Positions 49,102 through 56,008 are shown, counted from the first letter of the stretch. The stretch is DNA of 64,000 bases from Lysinibacter sp. HNR (GCF_029760935.1 NZ_CP121684.1:1302001-1366000); one strand, 5' to 3'. Numbers and translations are program-made. The notes: generated by a model from the letters alone, not told the origin.

Positions 49102-50037
49102 ATGACCCAGCCGACTGTTAGCGCATCCCGTCTCACCAAGCGCTTCGGAGAACGTGAGGTAATCTCGGCCGTCTCGTTCTCGGTGACCCGAGGACGGGCG
49201 TTCGGGCTGCTTGGGCCGAACGGGGCGGGTAAGACCACCATCATCCGACTGCTCAACGGTCTACTGACCCCTGACGGCGGTGCCGTCACCCTCTTCGGGG
49301 AACGGGTGAACGCGCGAAACGCGGACGCACTCAGGCAGCGGATCGGCGTGCAGACGGACACAAATCTTTATGACACGCTTTCGGCCCGCGAGAATCTGCG
49401 CACGTGGGGTGCGCTCTACGGCATCGAGCAACGCTCTCTTCGTAGTCGTGTGGACGAGATACTGCACACTTTCGGTCTCACTCGTCGCGCAGATTCGCTT
49501 GTGGGAGAGTTCAGCAAGGGGATGCGACAGAAGCTCGCGATCGGGCGCGCGATTATTCACAAGCCTGATTTGTTATTCCTGGACGAGCCGACGGCAGGCT
49601 TGGATCCCGAAGCGGCCTCCGAGCTCATAGGTTACCTGAGAAAGATGATCCAGACACTGGATACCACTCTGGTTATTTCAACGCATCAGCTTGCGGGACT
49701 AGAGGCCCTGTGTGACGACATTGGCATCATCAAGCAGGGTCATCTCCTTGCTGCTGGACCTGTGGATGAGATGCTTCGGCAGGAGTGGCCAGGGAACCGC
49801 TACACCCTAAGTGTTAACGGCGACTATGACGTGGCCCACCGTATCGTGACTTCGTTTGCCACCGCAGACAAGACTGCGGGCAGTGAGATTGTGTTCCACA
49901 CCGATGACGAGCAGACCATCTCTCAGGTTGTTGCAGCGCTCGTGCACGAAGGTGTTGGAGTGCGTGCGGTGATTCCACAGCACCCAACAATCGAAGAGTT
50001 TTACTTCACTACGCTTGATAAGGAGGCAAACGTATGA
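49102..50037 (+). CDS. ABC-2 exporter ATP-binding protein
   Basis: From ATG 49102, 311 residues. Walker A LLGPNGAGKTT, Q-loop GVQTDTNLYDTLSARENL, signature FSKGMRQKLAIGRAI, Walker B LLFLDEPTAGLDP, H-loop ISTHQ. The C-terminal 80 residues are the regulatory extension of DrrA/NatA-type ATPases. It overlaps the permease ATG. Confidence 0.94.
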   Translation: MTQPTVSASRLTKRFGEREVISAVSFSVTRGRAFGLLGPNGAGKTTIIRLLNGLLTPDGGAVTLFGERVNARNADALRQRIGVQTDTNLYDTLSARENLRTWGALYGIEQRSLRSRVDEILHTFGLTRRADSLVGEFSKGMRQKLAIGRAIIHKPDLLFLDEPTAGLDPEAASELIGYLRKMIQTLDTTLVISTHQLAGLEALCDDIGIIKQGHLLAAGPVDEMLRQEWPGNRYTLSVNGDYDVAHRIVTSFATADKTAGSEIVFHTDDEQTISQVVAALVHEGVGVRAVIPQHPTIEEFYFTTLDKEANV

Positions 50038-50891
50038 CTATCCAGCCCGGTACCTCGCAACCCCTAAAAACTCGTGGCATTATCAGTTGGCAGCGTGTTG
50101 TCGCGGTGATGCGTAAAGACTGGCTTGAGATTGTGCGCAACAAGCAGATGCTTGCCTCTCTCATCATTGTGCCGCTCATATTTGCGATTTTGTTGCCCGC
50201 TGCGATCATCCTCATCGGAGGCTCCGGTGCCCTTGCATCCACGGTTGCGGGATTGCAGGGGTTCCTTGACAACCTGCCCGCAGGAGTTGCCCCGCCCGAT
50301 TATACCTCTGAGCAGACGGTTGTGTACGCGGTAATTGTGTATTTTTTTGCACCTTTCTTCCTGATGATCCCCATCACGATTGCGTCGATTACGGCCTCGT
50401 CCAGCCTTGTTGGTGAAAAAGAGCGCCGTACCATCGAGGGATTGCTCTATACGCCGCTCTCTAACCGCGAGCTTGTGCTCGCCAAGGTGCTTGGGTCCAT
50501 GATTCCCGCAGTTGTGCTTACCTGGATCGCGTTTGTGATCTACGCGGTGGTGGTGGGGGTGCTCGGTGCACCGATGATGGGTGGGATCTTCTTTCCGACC
50601 TGGACCTGGGCCGTGCTCATTGTGTTTCTCGTGCCGCTTGTTGGGTTTCTCGCGACCAGTCTGATTGTGGCGGTGTCGGGGCGCTCGACAACCATGCAGG
50701 GTGCTCAGGGTAGTGCGATGTTTATGGTGTTCCCGGTACTTGTTTTGGTTATCGGTCAGGCCACCGGCCTTATGCTCTTTAACGTGGCTATCGCCCTCAT
50801 CGTGGCTGTTGTACTCGTTATTGTTGACCTGCTTGCGTTCTTGCTCATCGTTGCGAAGTTTCAGCGGGAGTACATCGTCACAAAGCTCTAG
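50034..50891 (+). CDS. ABC-2 type exporter permease
   Basis: 285 residues with six membrane helices. The cytoplasmic start VVAVMRKDWLEIVRNKQML and GEKERRTIEGLLYTPLSNRELVL (coupling helix) are typical of ABC-2 permeases of the NatB type. Coupled to the ATPase gene; possible substrates are drugs, peptides or ions. Confidence 0.92.
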   Translation: MTIQPGTSQPLKTRGIISWQRVVAVMRKDWLEIVRNKQMLASLIIVPLIFAILLPAAIILIGGSGALASTVAGLQGFLDNLPAGVAPPDYTSEQTVVYAVIVYFFAPFFLMIPITIASITASSSLVGEKERRTIEGLLYTPLSNRELVLAKVLGSMIPAVVLTWIAFVIYAVVVGVLGAPMMGGIFFPTWTWAVLIVFLVPLVGFLATSLIVAVSGRSTTMQGAQGSAMFMVFPVLVLVIGQATGLMLFNVAIALIVAVVLVIVDLLAFLLIVAKFQREYIVTKL

Positions 50892-51129
50892 GTTTCAATT
50901 GTGATGAAGGCCGGATAGGGGCGACAGCTTGCTCCTCTGTCTGGTTTCTCGGCCCCTGTGCGCCCGGCATTTGCTGCACCAGATCTTGCCCTACGACGAT
51001 TTTTCGGTCGACATTGAGCTGCACTAACCAGAGTGTAGCTCCGAGGACAGCGTCCGTTGTCTCTCGGACTGCATTGACACACTGACGCAAACGTGTCGGG
51101 AGTGCCTGTTCCAATTTTGTGAGAGGCGT
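50892..51129. other. host-side gap before the prophage
   Basis: I find no supported gene in these 238 bases. A 78-codon minus-strand frame covers most of it but has no recognisable domain. The tRNA-Val fragment starts immediately after. Confidence 0.4.
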
Positions 51130-51173
51130 GGGCGATACCGGACTCGAACCGATGACCTCTTCCGTGTGAAGGA
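51130..51173 (-). other. attL: 3' part of tRNA-Val (CAC)
   Basis: The minus strand reads CCTTCACACGG (anticodon arm, CAC), AAGAGGTCATC, the T arm GGTTCGAGTCC and the acceptor strand GGTATCGCCC. The D arm and 5' acceptor strand are absent and are replaced by element sequence. Host DNA lies on the 3' side (left), so the element extends rightwards and a complete tRNA-Val is expected at the other junction. Confidence 0.88.
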
Positions 51174-51193
51174 TGATCAGCTAGATTGTCACC

Positions 51194-51285
51194 GATTGTC
51201 ATAGATACTCACCGAGTGTCACAACCTTCATTTTGCCCTGTAAAATCAAGGGATTTAGATTGTCATAGATACTCACCGAGTGTCA
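51194..51285. repeat. pair of 28-bp direct repeats next to attL (integrase arm sites?)
   Basis: An identical 28-base sequence beginning GATTGTCATAGATACTCACC occurs at 51194-51221 and 51258-51285. Further TGTCA words lie nearby (51186, 51291). Short repeats beside att cores are the usual arm-type sites of tyrosine integrases. Confidence 0.75.
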
Positions 51286-51421
51286 TGGGATGTCAACCGA
51301 AAATAAAAGTTTGCCACTGATTTGCCACTTTTTGATACCATCGCGGAGAGTTTGGGATTTGCTTTAAGTTGTACTAACCTTCATAGACATAACACTTTCT
51401 ACAGATAGGGATTCATCGACG

Positions 51422-51661
51422 ATGTCTAATCACCAGAACTTATACTCACAGCAGGGCTGCATTGACTGCAAAGAATGCGAAAGAGGCGCAGGGTACATAG
51501 GGAGGAAAATCACGCTTTGGGCAATTGGTCTCCCAACAGTTGGGGTGGGGCTGATATTCCTGCCCTTCTTCAAGAAGTGCCAGTACTGCACTCACAATTC
51601 GTGGTGGAATAAGCATTACGGGCCTGATCTACGTCGCTCGGCTTCACCCGTACAGGCATAG
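51422..51661 (+). CDS. small cysteine-rich membrane protein
   Basis: 79 residues. CIDCKEC near the N-terminus and CQYC after a membrane segment (ITLWAIGLPTVGVGLIFLPF) could bind one zinc, as in LITAF-like or other hairpin zinc-ribbon membrane proteins. First plus-strand gene of the prophage accessory block, followed by a terminator. Function unknown; superinfection exclusion is a possibility only. Confidence 0.65.
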   Translation: MSNHQNLYSQQGCIDCKECERGAGYIGRKITLWAIGLPTVGVGLIFLPFFKKCQYCTHNSWWNKHYGPDLRRSASPVQA

Positions 51662-51678
51662 TAGCGGTAGCTAAATAG

Positions 51679-51710
51679 CCCCCTGGAGATTGGATTTCCA
51701 GGGGGTTTTG
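51679..51710 (+). terminator. intrinsic terminator
   Basis: CCCCCTGGA pairs with TCCAGGGGG around nine bases and is followed by TTTTG. It isolates the upstream small gene from the casA operon promoter. Confidence 0.87.
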
Positions 51711-51752
51711 TCATCCTCCCGCAAGAATGTTGAGTAATCTACACGATTAGTG

Positions 51753-51781
51753 TTGACTGCTCCACACAATGTGTGTATAGT
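51753..51781 (+). promoter_or_regulatory. near-consensus promoter of the casA operon with a palindrome in the spacer
   Basis: TTGACT (-35) and TATAGT (-10) are exactly 17 bases apart. The spacer contains CACACAATGTGTG (51763-51775), a perfect six-plus-six palindrome, well placed for a repressor. The predicted start is at 51788-51789, the A of the first ATG, so the mRNA would be leaderless. Leaderless mRNAs are common in actinobacteria. Confidence 0.75.
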
Positions 51782-51788
51782 AATAGAC

Positions 51789-52100
51789 ATGGAGATCACG
51801 AAGAGCATCGACTCAGACACCACCACCTACACCCTCTGGGTAGACGGCACCGAAGTCTCAGAGCTTATGCTCTGGACAGGCACCCGCGAGGTGGCAAACA
51901 TCGAAACCGCGACCGCCTACCAGGGCCAGGGTTTTGCTCGCGCTCTCTGGGAGCACGCAAGCGCAGAAGCCGAGTGTTTCCACTCTCTCCCGCACCACCG
52001 CACCCACGAGGGTGACGCTTTCGCCCGTGCCGTCGGAGGAGAAACAATCTCCGAGGAAGACGGCTTTCAGGACGTGTGCAGCATCTGCACAGACCAGTAA
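51789..52100 (+). CDS. small GNAT-like protein
   Basis: 103 residues. After a short beta region (YTLWVDGTEVSELMLW) comes VANIETATAYQGQGFARALW, where QGQGFA fits the acetyl-CoA-binding Q/RxxGxG/A motif of GNAT enzymes. HEGDAFARAVGGE resembles the end of small phage GNATs. The fold would be minimal. First gene of the casA operon. The anti-CRISPR AcrVA5 is also a small GNAT that acetylates a PAM-reading residue, which is why this neighbour matters; equivalence is not shown. Confidence 0.65.
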   Translation: MEITKSIDSDTTTYTLWVDGTEVSELMLWTGTREVANIETATAYQGQGFARALWEHASAEAECFHSLPHHRTHEGDAFARAVGGETISEEDGFQDVCSICTDQ

Positions 52101-52119
52101 TGACACAAAGGAGCATAAA

Positions 52120-52488
52120 ATGACTACCCACAATTTTGACCTTGACGCATGGCTCGGCGATACCGAAGCCACACCCGAGCAACGCGCAGCGCTCATCGAG
52201 GCGCTAGACGGGATCGAGAAGCGCTACCCCCACGCGGATCTAGAGGATTCCCGCACGGATGCTTCTCGCGGGGCGCTAGAAATCATTCTGGATAGCGAAA
52301 ACCCCGAGCAGACCCTAGAGGATCTCGGGCTAGAGTGGCAGCGCGCGAAACTCAAAGAACGGGAGCGAATGGCTGTACTCACCGGGGCGATCATCGCTGC
52401 GTCTGCACACATGACAGAGGTTGATATCGCTCGGGTAGCGCAGGTAAATCGCACCACCGTGCGGGCGGCTCTGCGGAAAGACAAATAA
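52120..52488 (+). CDS. small C-terminal helix-turn-helix protein
   Basis: 122 residues from ATG 52120 after AAAGGAG. Acidic helical N-terminus (DLDAWLGDTEATPEQRAALIE) and a C-terminal HTH, MTEVDIARVAQVNRTTVRAAL. It ends one base before casA. By size and place it resembles anti-CRISPR-associated (Aca) repressors that control their operons, and the palindrome at 51763 is a candidate site. No direct family match is claimed. Confidence 0.7.
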   Translation: MTTHNFDLDAWLGDTEATPEQRAALIEALDGIEKRYPHADLEDSRTDASRGALEIILDSENPEQTLEDLGLEWQRAKLKERERMAVLTGAIIAASAHMTEVDIARVAQVNRTTVRAALRKDK

Positions 52489-52489
52489 A

Positions 52490-53920
52490 ATGAGCACTTT
52501 TAATCTTCTTTCTGAGCCGTGGATTCCTGCTGTCACAGGCACAGGTATTGAGGATATTTCGATACGGCGTGCACTGACAGACAGCGGGGTAAAAAAGATT
52601 TTAGGAGACACCCCCGCACAACGCTACGCCCTACACCGACTACTGCTAGCTATCGTGCAGCGCACACTCTCCCCGGAGCAATGGGGGTCTGTGTGGGAGT
52701 CCGGCACACTGCCCCAGGCTACCCTCGATGCGTATCTAGACCAGTGGGGACACCGCTTTGACCTCCTCGACGAGGTCGCCCCATTTTTTCAGATTGCAGG
52801 TCTCACCTCGGCTGGACGAAAGCCCACGACCGGGGTTGGGGGGATTGTCCCGGGCGGGTTTTTTGCGATACAAAAACCTACCACCAAGATCACATTGGCG
52901 GAGGGTGCCCGGTGGATAGTCCACGCCCATGCCGCGACACCCTCCGGGATACGCCCCGGAACCGTGGATGATCCACGGGTTTCAGGCGGGAGGTCGTACC
53001 CGACCGCGCCCGGGTGGGCGGCCTTTTCAGGTGGGGTCTTTTTGGAGTCTGACACGCTCGTAAAAACGTTGCTAATGAATGTTGTGGATGATCTTCCCGG
53101 GGTTCCTGCATGGGAAGACCCCGTCGCAGGCACGGAATTTGCACCGCGCGAAGACCCGGAGGGGCTGGAGTTGTATACCTGGCAGAGTCGCCGCATTCTC
53201 GTGACCGGAGTATCACAGGGCTACATCACCGATGTACTGGTCTCTAATGGGCACCCGCTACAGGCCTCGTGGGGTGGACGTGATCCCATGGTGACGCTCC
53301 GCACAGACAGGGACGGGTCACGGCAGATCATCTCACCGCTGTGGGCGCTTATCCCTGACATACTGGGCGAGGGTGGCCCCCGGACGCTGCAGGCACTCCA
53401 CACCCGTGGTCTTCCGGCACAGACCCCGCTGAGAGTGACGGGTGCACGGGTGGCTCTCGGGACAATGGGGTCGGTGGTGACCGATGAGGTGGACGGGGTT
53501 TTTGATGTGGCACTGGGAGATTTACGGTCACCAGGTGAGGGAGCTGGGGCTGTGGCCGTGGCAGCGCACGGGCTGAGAGCAATTTATCTCTCATTCTTGA
53601 AAGAGCTGTGGAAGATCACCAGCGACACGGCGACTTCTGCGGAGGGGGTGTATTTCTCCCAGATACTCGACCAGACCGTCACCGACACGCTTAAAACCCG
53701 TGATCGTATAGTTTTTGAAAACGGATTTCAGGATATCCTCCGTGAGGCCGATGACGTCGCTGCATCAAAAACCGACGGACACGATTTTGTGCGGAGGCAA
53801 AAAATTTACATGGTGTATACAGGTCTTCTCCGTAAGGCCGTAAAGCGTCTGCACTGGGGAGACGATCTTAGTGAGGCCCAGTATCTCCCCGTCGAAAAGC
53901 CTGTGGTTGACAAAAGCTAA
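52490..53920 (+). CDS. casA: stand-alone Cse1/CasA (Cas8e), type I-E Cascade large subunit
   Basis: 476 residues. It opens with FNLLSEPWIP, the family start; WGHRFDLLDEVAPFFQIAG and LYTWQSRRILV (TWQSRR at 230-235) are hallmark segments; the C-terminal 120 residues form a helical bundle (GLRAIYLSFLKELWKI onwards). Cse1 reads the PAM, opens the target DNA and recruits Cas3. No other cas gene is in the window. It shares an operon with the GNAT-like and HTH genes, one base apart from the latter. At 476 it is slightly shorter than most (about 500-560). It may join, replace or decoy the host subunit. Confidence 0.88.
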   Translation: MSTFNLLSEPWIPAVTGTGIEDISIRRALTDSGVKKILGDTPAQRYALHRLLLAIVQRTLSPEQWGSVWESGTLPQATLDAYLDQWGHRFDLLDEVAPFFQIAGLTSAGRKPTTGVGGIVPGGFFAIQKPTTKITLAEGARWIVHAHAATPSGIRPGTVDDPRVSGGRSYPTAPGWAAFSGGVFLESDTLVKTLLMNVVDDLPGVPAWEDPVAGTEFAPREDPEGLELYTWQSRRILVTGVSQGYITDVLVSNGHPLQASWGGRDPMVTLRTDRDGSRQIISPLWALIPDILGEGGPRTLQALHTRGLPAQTPLRVTGARVALGTMGSVVTDEVDGVFDVALGDLRSPGEGAGAVAVAAHGLRAIYLSFLKELWKITSDTATSAEGVYFSQILDQTVTDTLKTRDRIVFENGFQDILREADDVAASKTDGHDFVRRQKIYMVYTGLLRKAVKRLHWGDDLSEAQYLPVEKPVVDKS

Positions 53921-53946
53921 GAGAGGTGATTTCATACATTTATGGC

Positions 53947-54123
53947 TGTTTTCCCTGCGTAGCAGGGGTGATCCAAGTTGACATTTTTAAGAGAATGTTT
54001 TCCCTGCGTAGCAGGGATGACCCGACTTGACATCTTTAAGAGAAGTTTCCCTGCGTAGCAGGGATGACCCTAATTTCGTACAGCTAGTCATATCGAGCTA
54101 ACATTCCCCGCGTAGCGGGGCTT
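53947..54123 (+). CRISPR. CRISPR-like mini-array, type I-E repeats, in the casA 3' UTR
   Basis: Repeats begin at 53947 (28 bases), 53996 (28), 54045 (26) and about 54100 (degenerate). Core is TTCCCTGCGTAGCAGGG then GTGATCC or ATGACCC; type I-E repeats end GGGGATGATCC. Spacers are 21, 21 and about 29-33 bases. The first two are 18/21 identical, unlike real acquired spacers. Repeats 1-3 have CCCTGC/GCAGGG and repeat 4 has CCCCGC/GCGGGG: a compensated base pair. Orientation equals casA transcription. Confidence 0.78.
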
Positions 54124-54124
54124 A

Positions 54125-54158
54125 AAGGGGGGTCACACTTTCGAGTGTGGCTCCCCTT
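54125..54158 (+). terminator. intrinsic terminator after casA and the mini-array
   Basis: A 15-bp stem (AAGGGGGGTCACACT with AGTGTGGCTCCCCTT, two G-U pairs) closes a TTCG tetraloop; CGTTTA follows. It would end the casA transcript after the fourth repeat, so the repeats are part of that RNA. Confidence 0.8.
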
Positions 54159-54209
54159 CGTTTATGTGGAGGCAAGATTGCTCATGCTACTAGCATTCAC
54201 TCACACAAT

Positions 54210-54257
54210 AGTGTACACTGGTGTATATATACAGAAACGTACACTTTTGATAGGAGG
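54210..54257 (+). promoter_or_regulatory. palindrome-rich promoter region of the next phage gene
   Basis: AGTGTACACT (54210-54219) and GTATATATAC (54223-54232) are perfect palindromes, and CGTACACT follows at 54238. GTGTAC-type half-sites recur, suggesting an operator. A strong AGGAGG (54252-54257) precedes the ATG at 54263. Confidence 0.5.
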
Positions 54258-54262
54258 TCTCT

Positions 54263-54685
54263 ATGGCTACATCACCCCCCACTGCCAGCCAGCAGCTTTT
54301 TGCTGAGTTGTCCCTGGCCCTGGTAGAACCGTCCCGCGCGCTACTCGGTATGGATATAGCGAATCTTTTAGAGAATCGTCTTGCGGGCCGCACGGATTCG
54401 CTCCCCGACGAGGCTCTAGTAGAGCCAGAAATCGCCAGCGATATTATCTGGGCGATTCACCGTGGACTCCCGCCCCTCGCCTGGTGGAACACCCCGCTCG
54501 GGCTAGCCTGCGCACAGGGCGCTTTAGGAGCGCTGGACGAGCGGATTAGCTACCGTGATGCGGCTACTATCCTCGGGGTCAGCACCAGCGCCATACAAGG
54601 ACTCGTCTATCGCAAAAAAATCGTCCAGCACGGTGACGGGATCGACCTAGCCAGCACACTCAAAAGACTTCTAGACAAAAAATAG
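54263..54685 (+). CDS. phage helix-turn-helix protein
   Basis: 140 residues. N-terminal helical region, a Trp-rich PLAWWNTPLGLACAQ segment, and a C-terminal MerR/excisionase-like HTH (YRDAATILGVSTSAIQGLVYRKKI). Likely DNA-binding; may regulate its own palindromic promoter. It is not similar in motif to Cse2 or other Cas proteins. Confidence 0.65.
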   Translation: MATSPPTASQQLFAELSLALVEPSRALLGMDIANLLENRLAGRTDSLPDEALVEPEIASDIIWAIHRGLPPLAWWNTPLGLACAQGALGALDERISYRDAATILGVSTSAIQGLVYRKKIVQHGDGIDLASTLKRLLDKK

Positions 54686-54707
54686 TTACACCCTAAAAAA
54701 TAATAAA

Positions 54708-54736
54708 GCCCCGGCGAGTGATCAGACTCCCGGGGC
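54708..54736 (+). other. GC-rich hairpin between two phage genes
   Basis: GCCCCGG and GAGT pair with ACTC and CCGGGGC (one bulged C) around GATCAG. No T-run follows. It resembles the hairpin at 55,496 in form and place, so both may be partial terminators or RNA-protein sites. Confidence 0.45.
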
Positions 54737-54762
54737 ACGGACAGATCGAGAAAGGATCTATC

Positions 54763-55482
54763 ATGAGTAAGAATATCACCTATAGCCGCAGCGAAATTGC
54801 CTACCAAATCGCGGAAACTCTTGACGAGGTGGGGGCCACTATTGCTGTCGATTCCACCTCCTACGATATAGAAAAAATCGTAGACACTATCACTATCCCC
54901 ACTAAAACCGGGTGGGAGCTACGTCCCGAATTCGCGGATTCCCTCGACACCCTCGGCGACGATAGCAAGGCCGATGCCTTCTGGAACATTGTGGGACAGT
55001 GCGACATCAGCGCAGACCTCGCCGCAGCTGAGGAGGCACGCGACGAGGAATTTCACCAGCTGGTACTCTCTCACGCACAGCGCAGCCACCACCTCGAACT
55101 TTTTCCCCTTGTCATTGGGGATGTTACTCTTACGCTCCCCAACAGTTTCAGAAAGGGTGGGTTCACTGTGTGGCCGACCTCGGAGCATTTCTGGGGGCAA
55201 ATCGATACCCCTCACGAAACCCTCACATTCGACACGAGCCTGGGGTCGTGGGGGGCACTCCGCGCCGCTATCACTCAGGCTCAGGAAGATTTCGAAGCGA
55301 GCGTCAAGGAGTCCTTGGAGATCTCGCGGACGCTCAAAAACCACACCTATGCAAAATTGAGAGAGGCAGAAATCGCTCTGGAGGAGGCTCGTCAAGAGCA
55401 TGCCGAGGCCGTGGCCGCCTGGCAGAAAAACCAGGAACGACACGATGAGCTAGCGGGACGCACGGGCGGTCGCGATAAATAA
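54763..55482 (+). CDS. phage protein of unknown function with C-terminal coiled coil
   Basis: 239 residues from ATG 54763 (AAAGGA upstream). N-terminus ITYSRSEIAYQIAETLDEVG; middle region with aromatic FTVWPTSEHFWGQ; residues 190-235 are a charged coiled coil (KLREAEIALEEARQEHAEAV). No family recognised. Last gene of the accessory block. Confidence 0.6.
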   Translation: MSKNITYSRSEIAYQIAETLDEVGATIAVDSTSYDIEKIVDTITIPTKTGWELRPEFADSLDTLGDDSKADAFWNIVGQCDISADLAAAEEARDEEFHQLVLSHAQRSHHLELFPLVIGDVTLTLPNSFRKGGFTVWPTSEHFWGQIDTPHETLTFDTSLGSWGALRAAITQAQEDFEASVKESLEISRTLKNHTYAKLREAEIALEEARQEHAEAVAAWQKNQERHDELAGRTGGRDK

Positions 55483-55495
55483 CCCGCAAAACAAA

Positions 55496-55537
55496 ATATA
55501 GCCCGGGGAGAATGCTCACAATCTCACCGGGCTATAT
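55496..55537 (+). terminator. hairpin after the accessory block
   Basis: ATATAGCCCGG and CCGGGCTATAT pair perfectly over 11 bp around a 20-base loop that can pair further (GAGA/TCTC). It lies 14 bases after the last stop. The right arm touches the neighbouring CRISPR-like repeat. Confidence 0.6.
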
Positions 55538-55634
55538 TATCCCCGCAAATGCAGGGCCAAATTGTTATCCGCATCGCTTTACTACAAGCAAAGTTCCAAT
55601 AAATACGGATCATCCCCGCCAAGGCGGGGCACTT
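55534..55634 (-). CRISPR. second pair of type I-E-like repeats, opposite strand
   Basis: On the minus strand the repeat at 55634-55607 reads GTGCCCCGCCTTGGCGGGG followed by ATGATCC, very close to a classical type I-E repeat. A degenerate copy (GGCCCTGCATTTGCGGGG then ATAATA) lies at 55561-55534. The 45 bases between can form their own hairpin (CTTTGC/GTAAAG), so this looks like structured RNA more than a guide spacer. I-E spacers are normally 32-33 bases. Confidence 0.6.
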
Positions 55635-55637
55635 GTC

Positions 55638-55666
55638 AGTGTAGCACACGATCACGGTACAGGCAC
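55638..55666 (-). promoter_or_regulatory. possible promoter of the minus-strand repeat RNA
   Basis: TGCTACACT is an extended -10. GTGCCT, 17 bases upstream, is a weak -35 (three of six). Initiation six to seven bases later falls at the first bases of the CRISPR-like repeat, as would suit a solitary-repeat RNA. Confidence 0.35.
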
Positions 55667-55749
55667 CTACCATATGGGCGGAGCACTTGGGGTATACTTA
55701 TTTTGTAATCTTACGGTTGCATGGTTTTTGTGTAGTAACTATTAACCAA

Positions 55750-55791
55750 AAAACGCCCCGCCCTAGTCCGAAGACCAAGGCGGGGCGTTTT
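55750..55791. terminator. bidirectional terminator of the lysis module
   Basis: AAAACGCCCCGCC and GGCGGGGCGTTTT pair perfectly over 13 bp around 16 bases, with A and T tracts at both sides. It ends the leftward tail/lysis transcript and blocks rightward reading. Confidence 0.9.
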
Positions 55792-55795
55792 GTTT

Positions 55796-55993
55796 CTACT
55801 CTGCCGCATGCCGACCACGCGGCGTGTTTACTCCTGCGAGCACTGGCGCACCGGTACCGAGGATCGCCGCGACCAGAGATAGCCAGAGACCGCCGTGTTC
55901 AGCGGTCAGGACACCTATCGCTGTCAGGAGCGGTACGAGAGCCGCTGCGATACCGTATATCCACCGGCGTGCATTGTCTGATTTGATCCACAT
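55796..55993 (-). CDS. phage holin
   Basis: 65 residues with two hydrophobic stretches (IYGIAAALVPLLTAIGVL and LWLSLVAAILGTGAPVLAG) and charged ends, as in short actinophage holins beginning NARRWIYG. It is the last gene of the lysis module and would form the membrane lesion that releases the amidase. Confidence 0.8.
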   Translation of the reverse strand: MWIKSDNARRWIYGIAAALVPLLTAIGVLTAEHGGLWLSLVAAILGTGAPVLAGVNTPRGRHAAE

Positions 55994-56008
55994 ATTTTCT
56001 CCTATTGT

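Noticed and set aside
50878-51114. 78-codon minus-strand frame before attL, vaguely like a regulator C-terminus
   Set aside because: No motif or start context; it is bounded by an integration site and may be chance.
51130-51173. A working tRNA-Val gene
   Set aside because: The 5' acceptor strand and D arm are missing; only an attachment-site remnant remains.
54263-54685. Cse2 (second Cascade subunit) next to casA
   Set aside because: Length is 140 and the C-terminus is a clear HTH; no Cse2-like pattern is visible.
55750-55791. Third CRISPR-like repeat at the lysis terminator, sharing CCAAGGCGGGGC with the repeat at 55,607
   Set aside because: It has A/T tracts on both sides and lacks the GATGATCC end, so a bidirectional terminator explains it.
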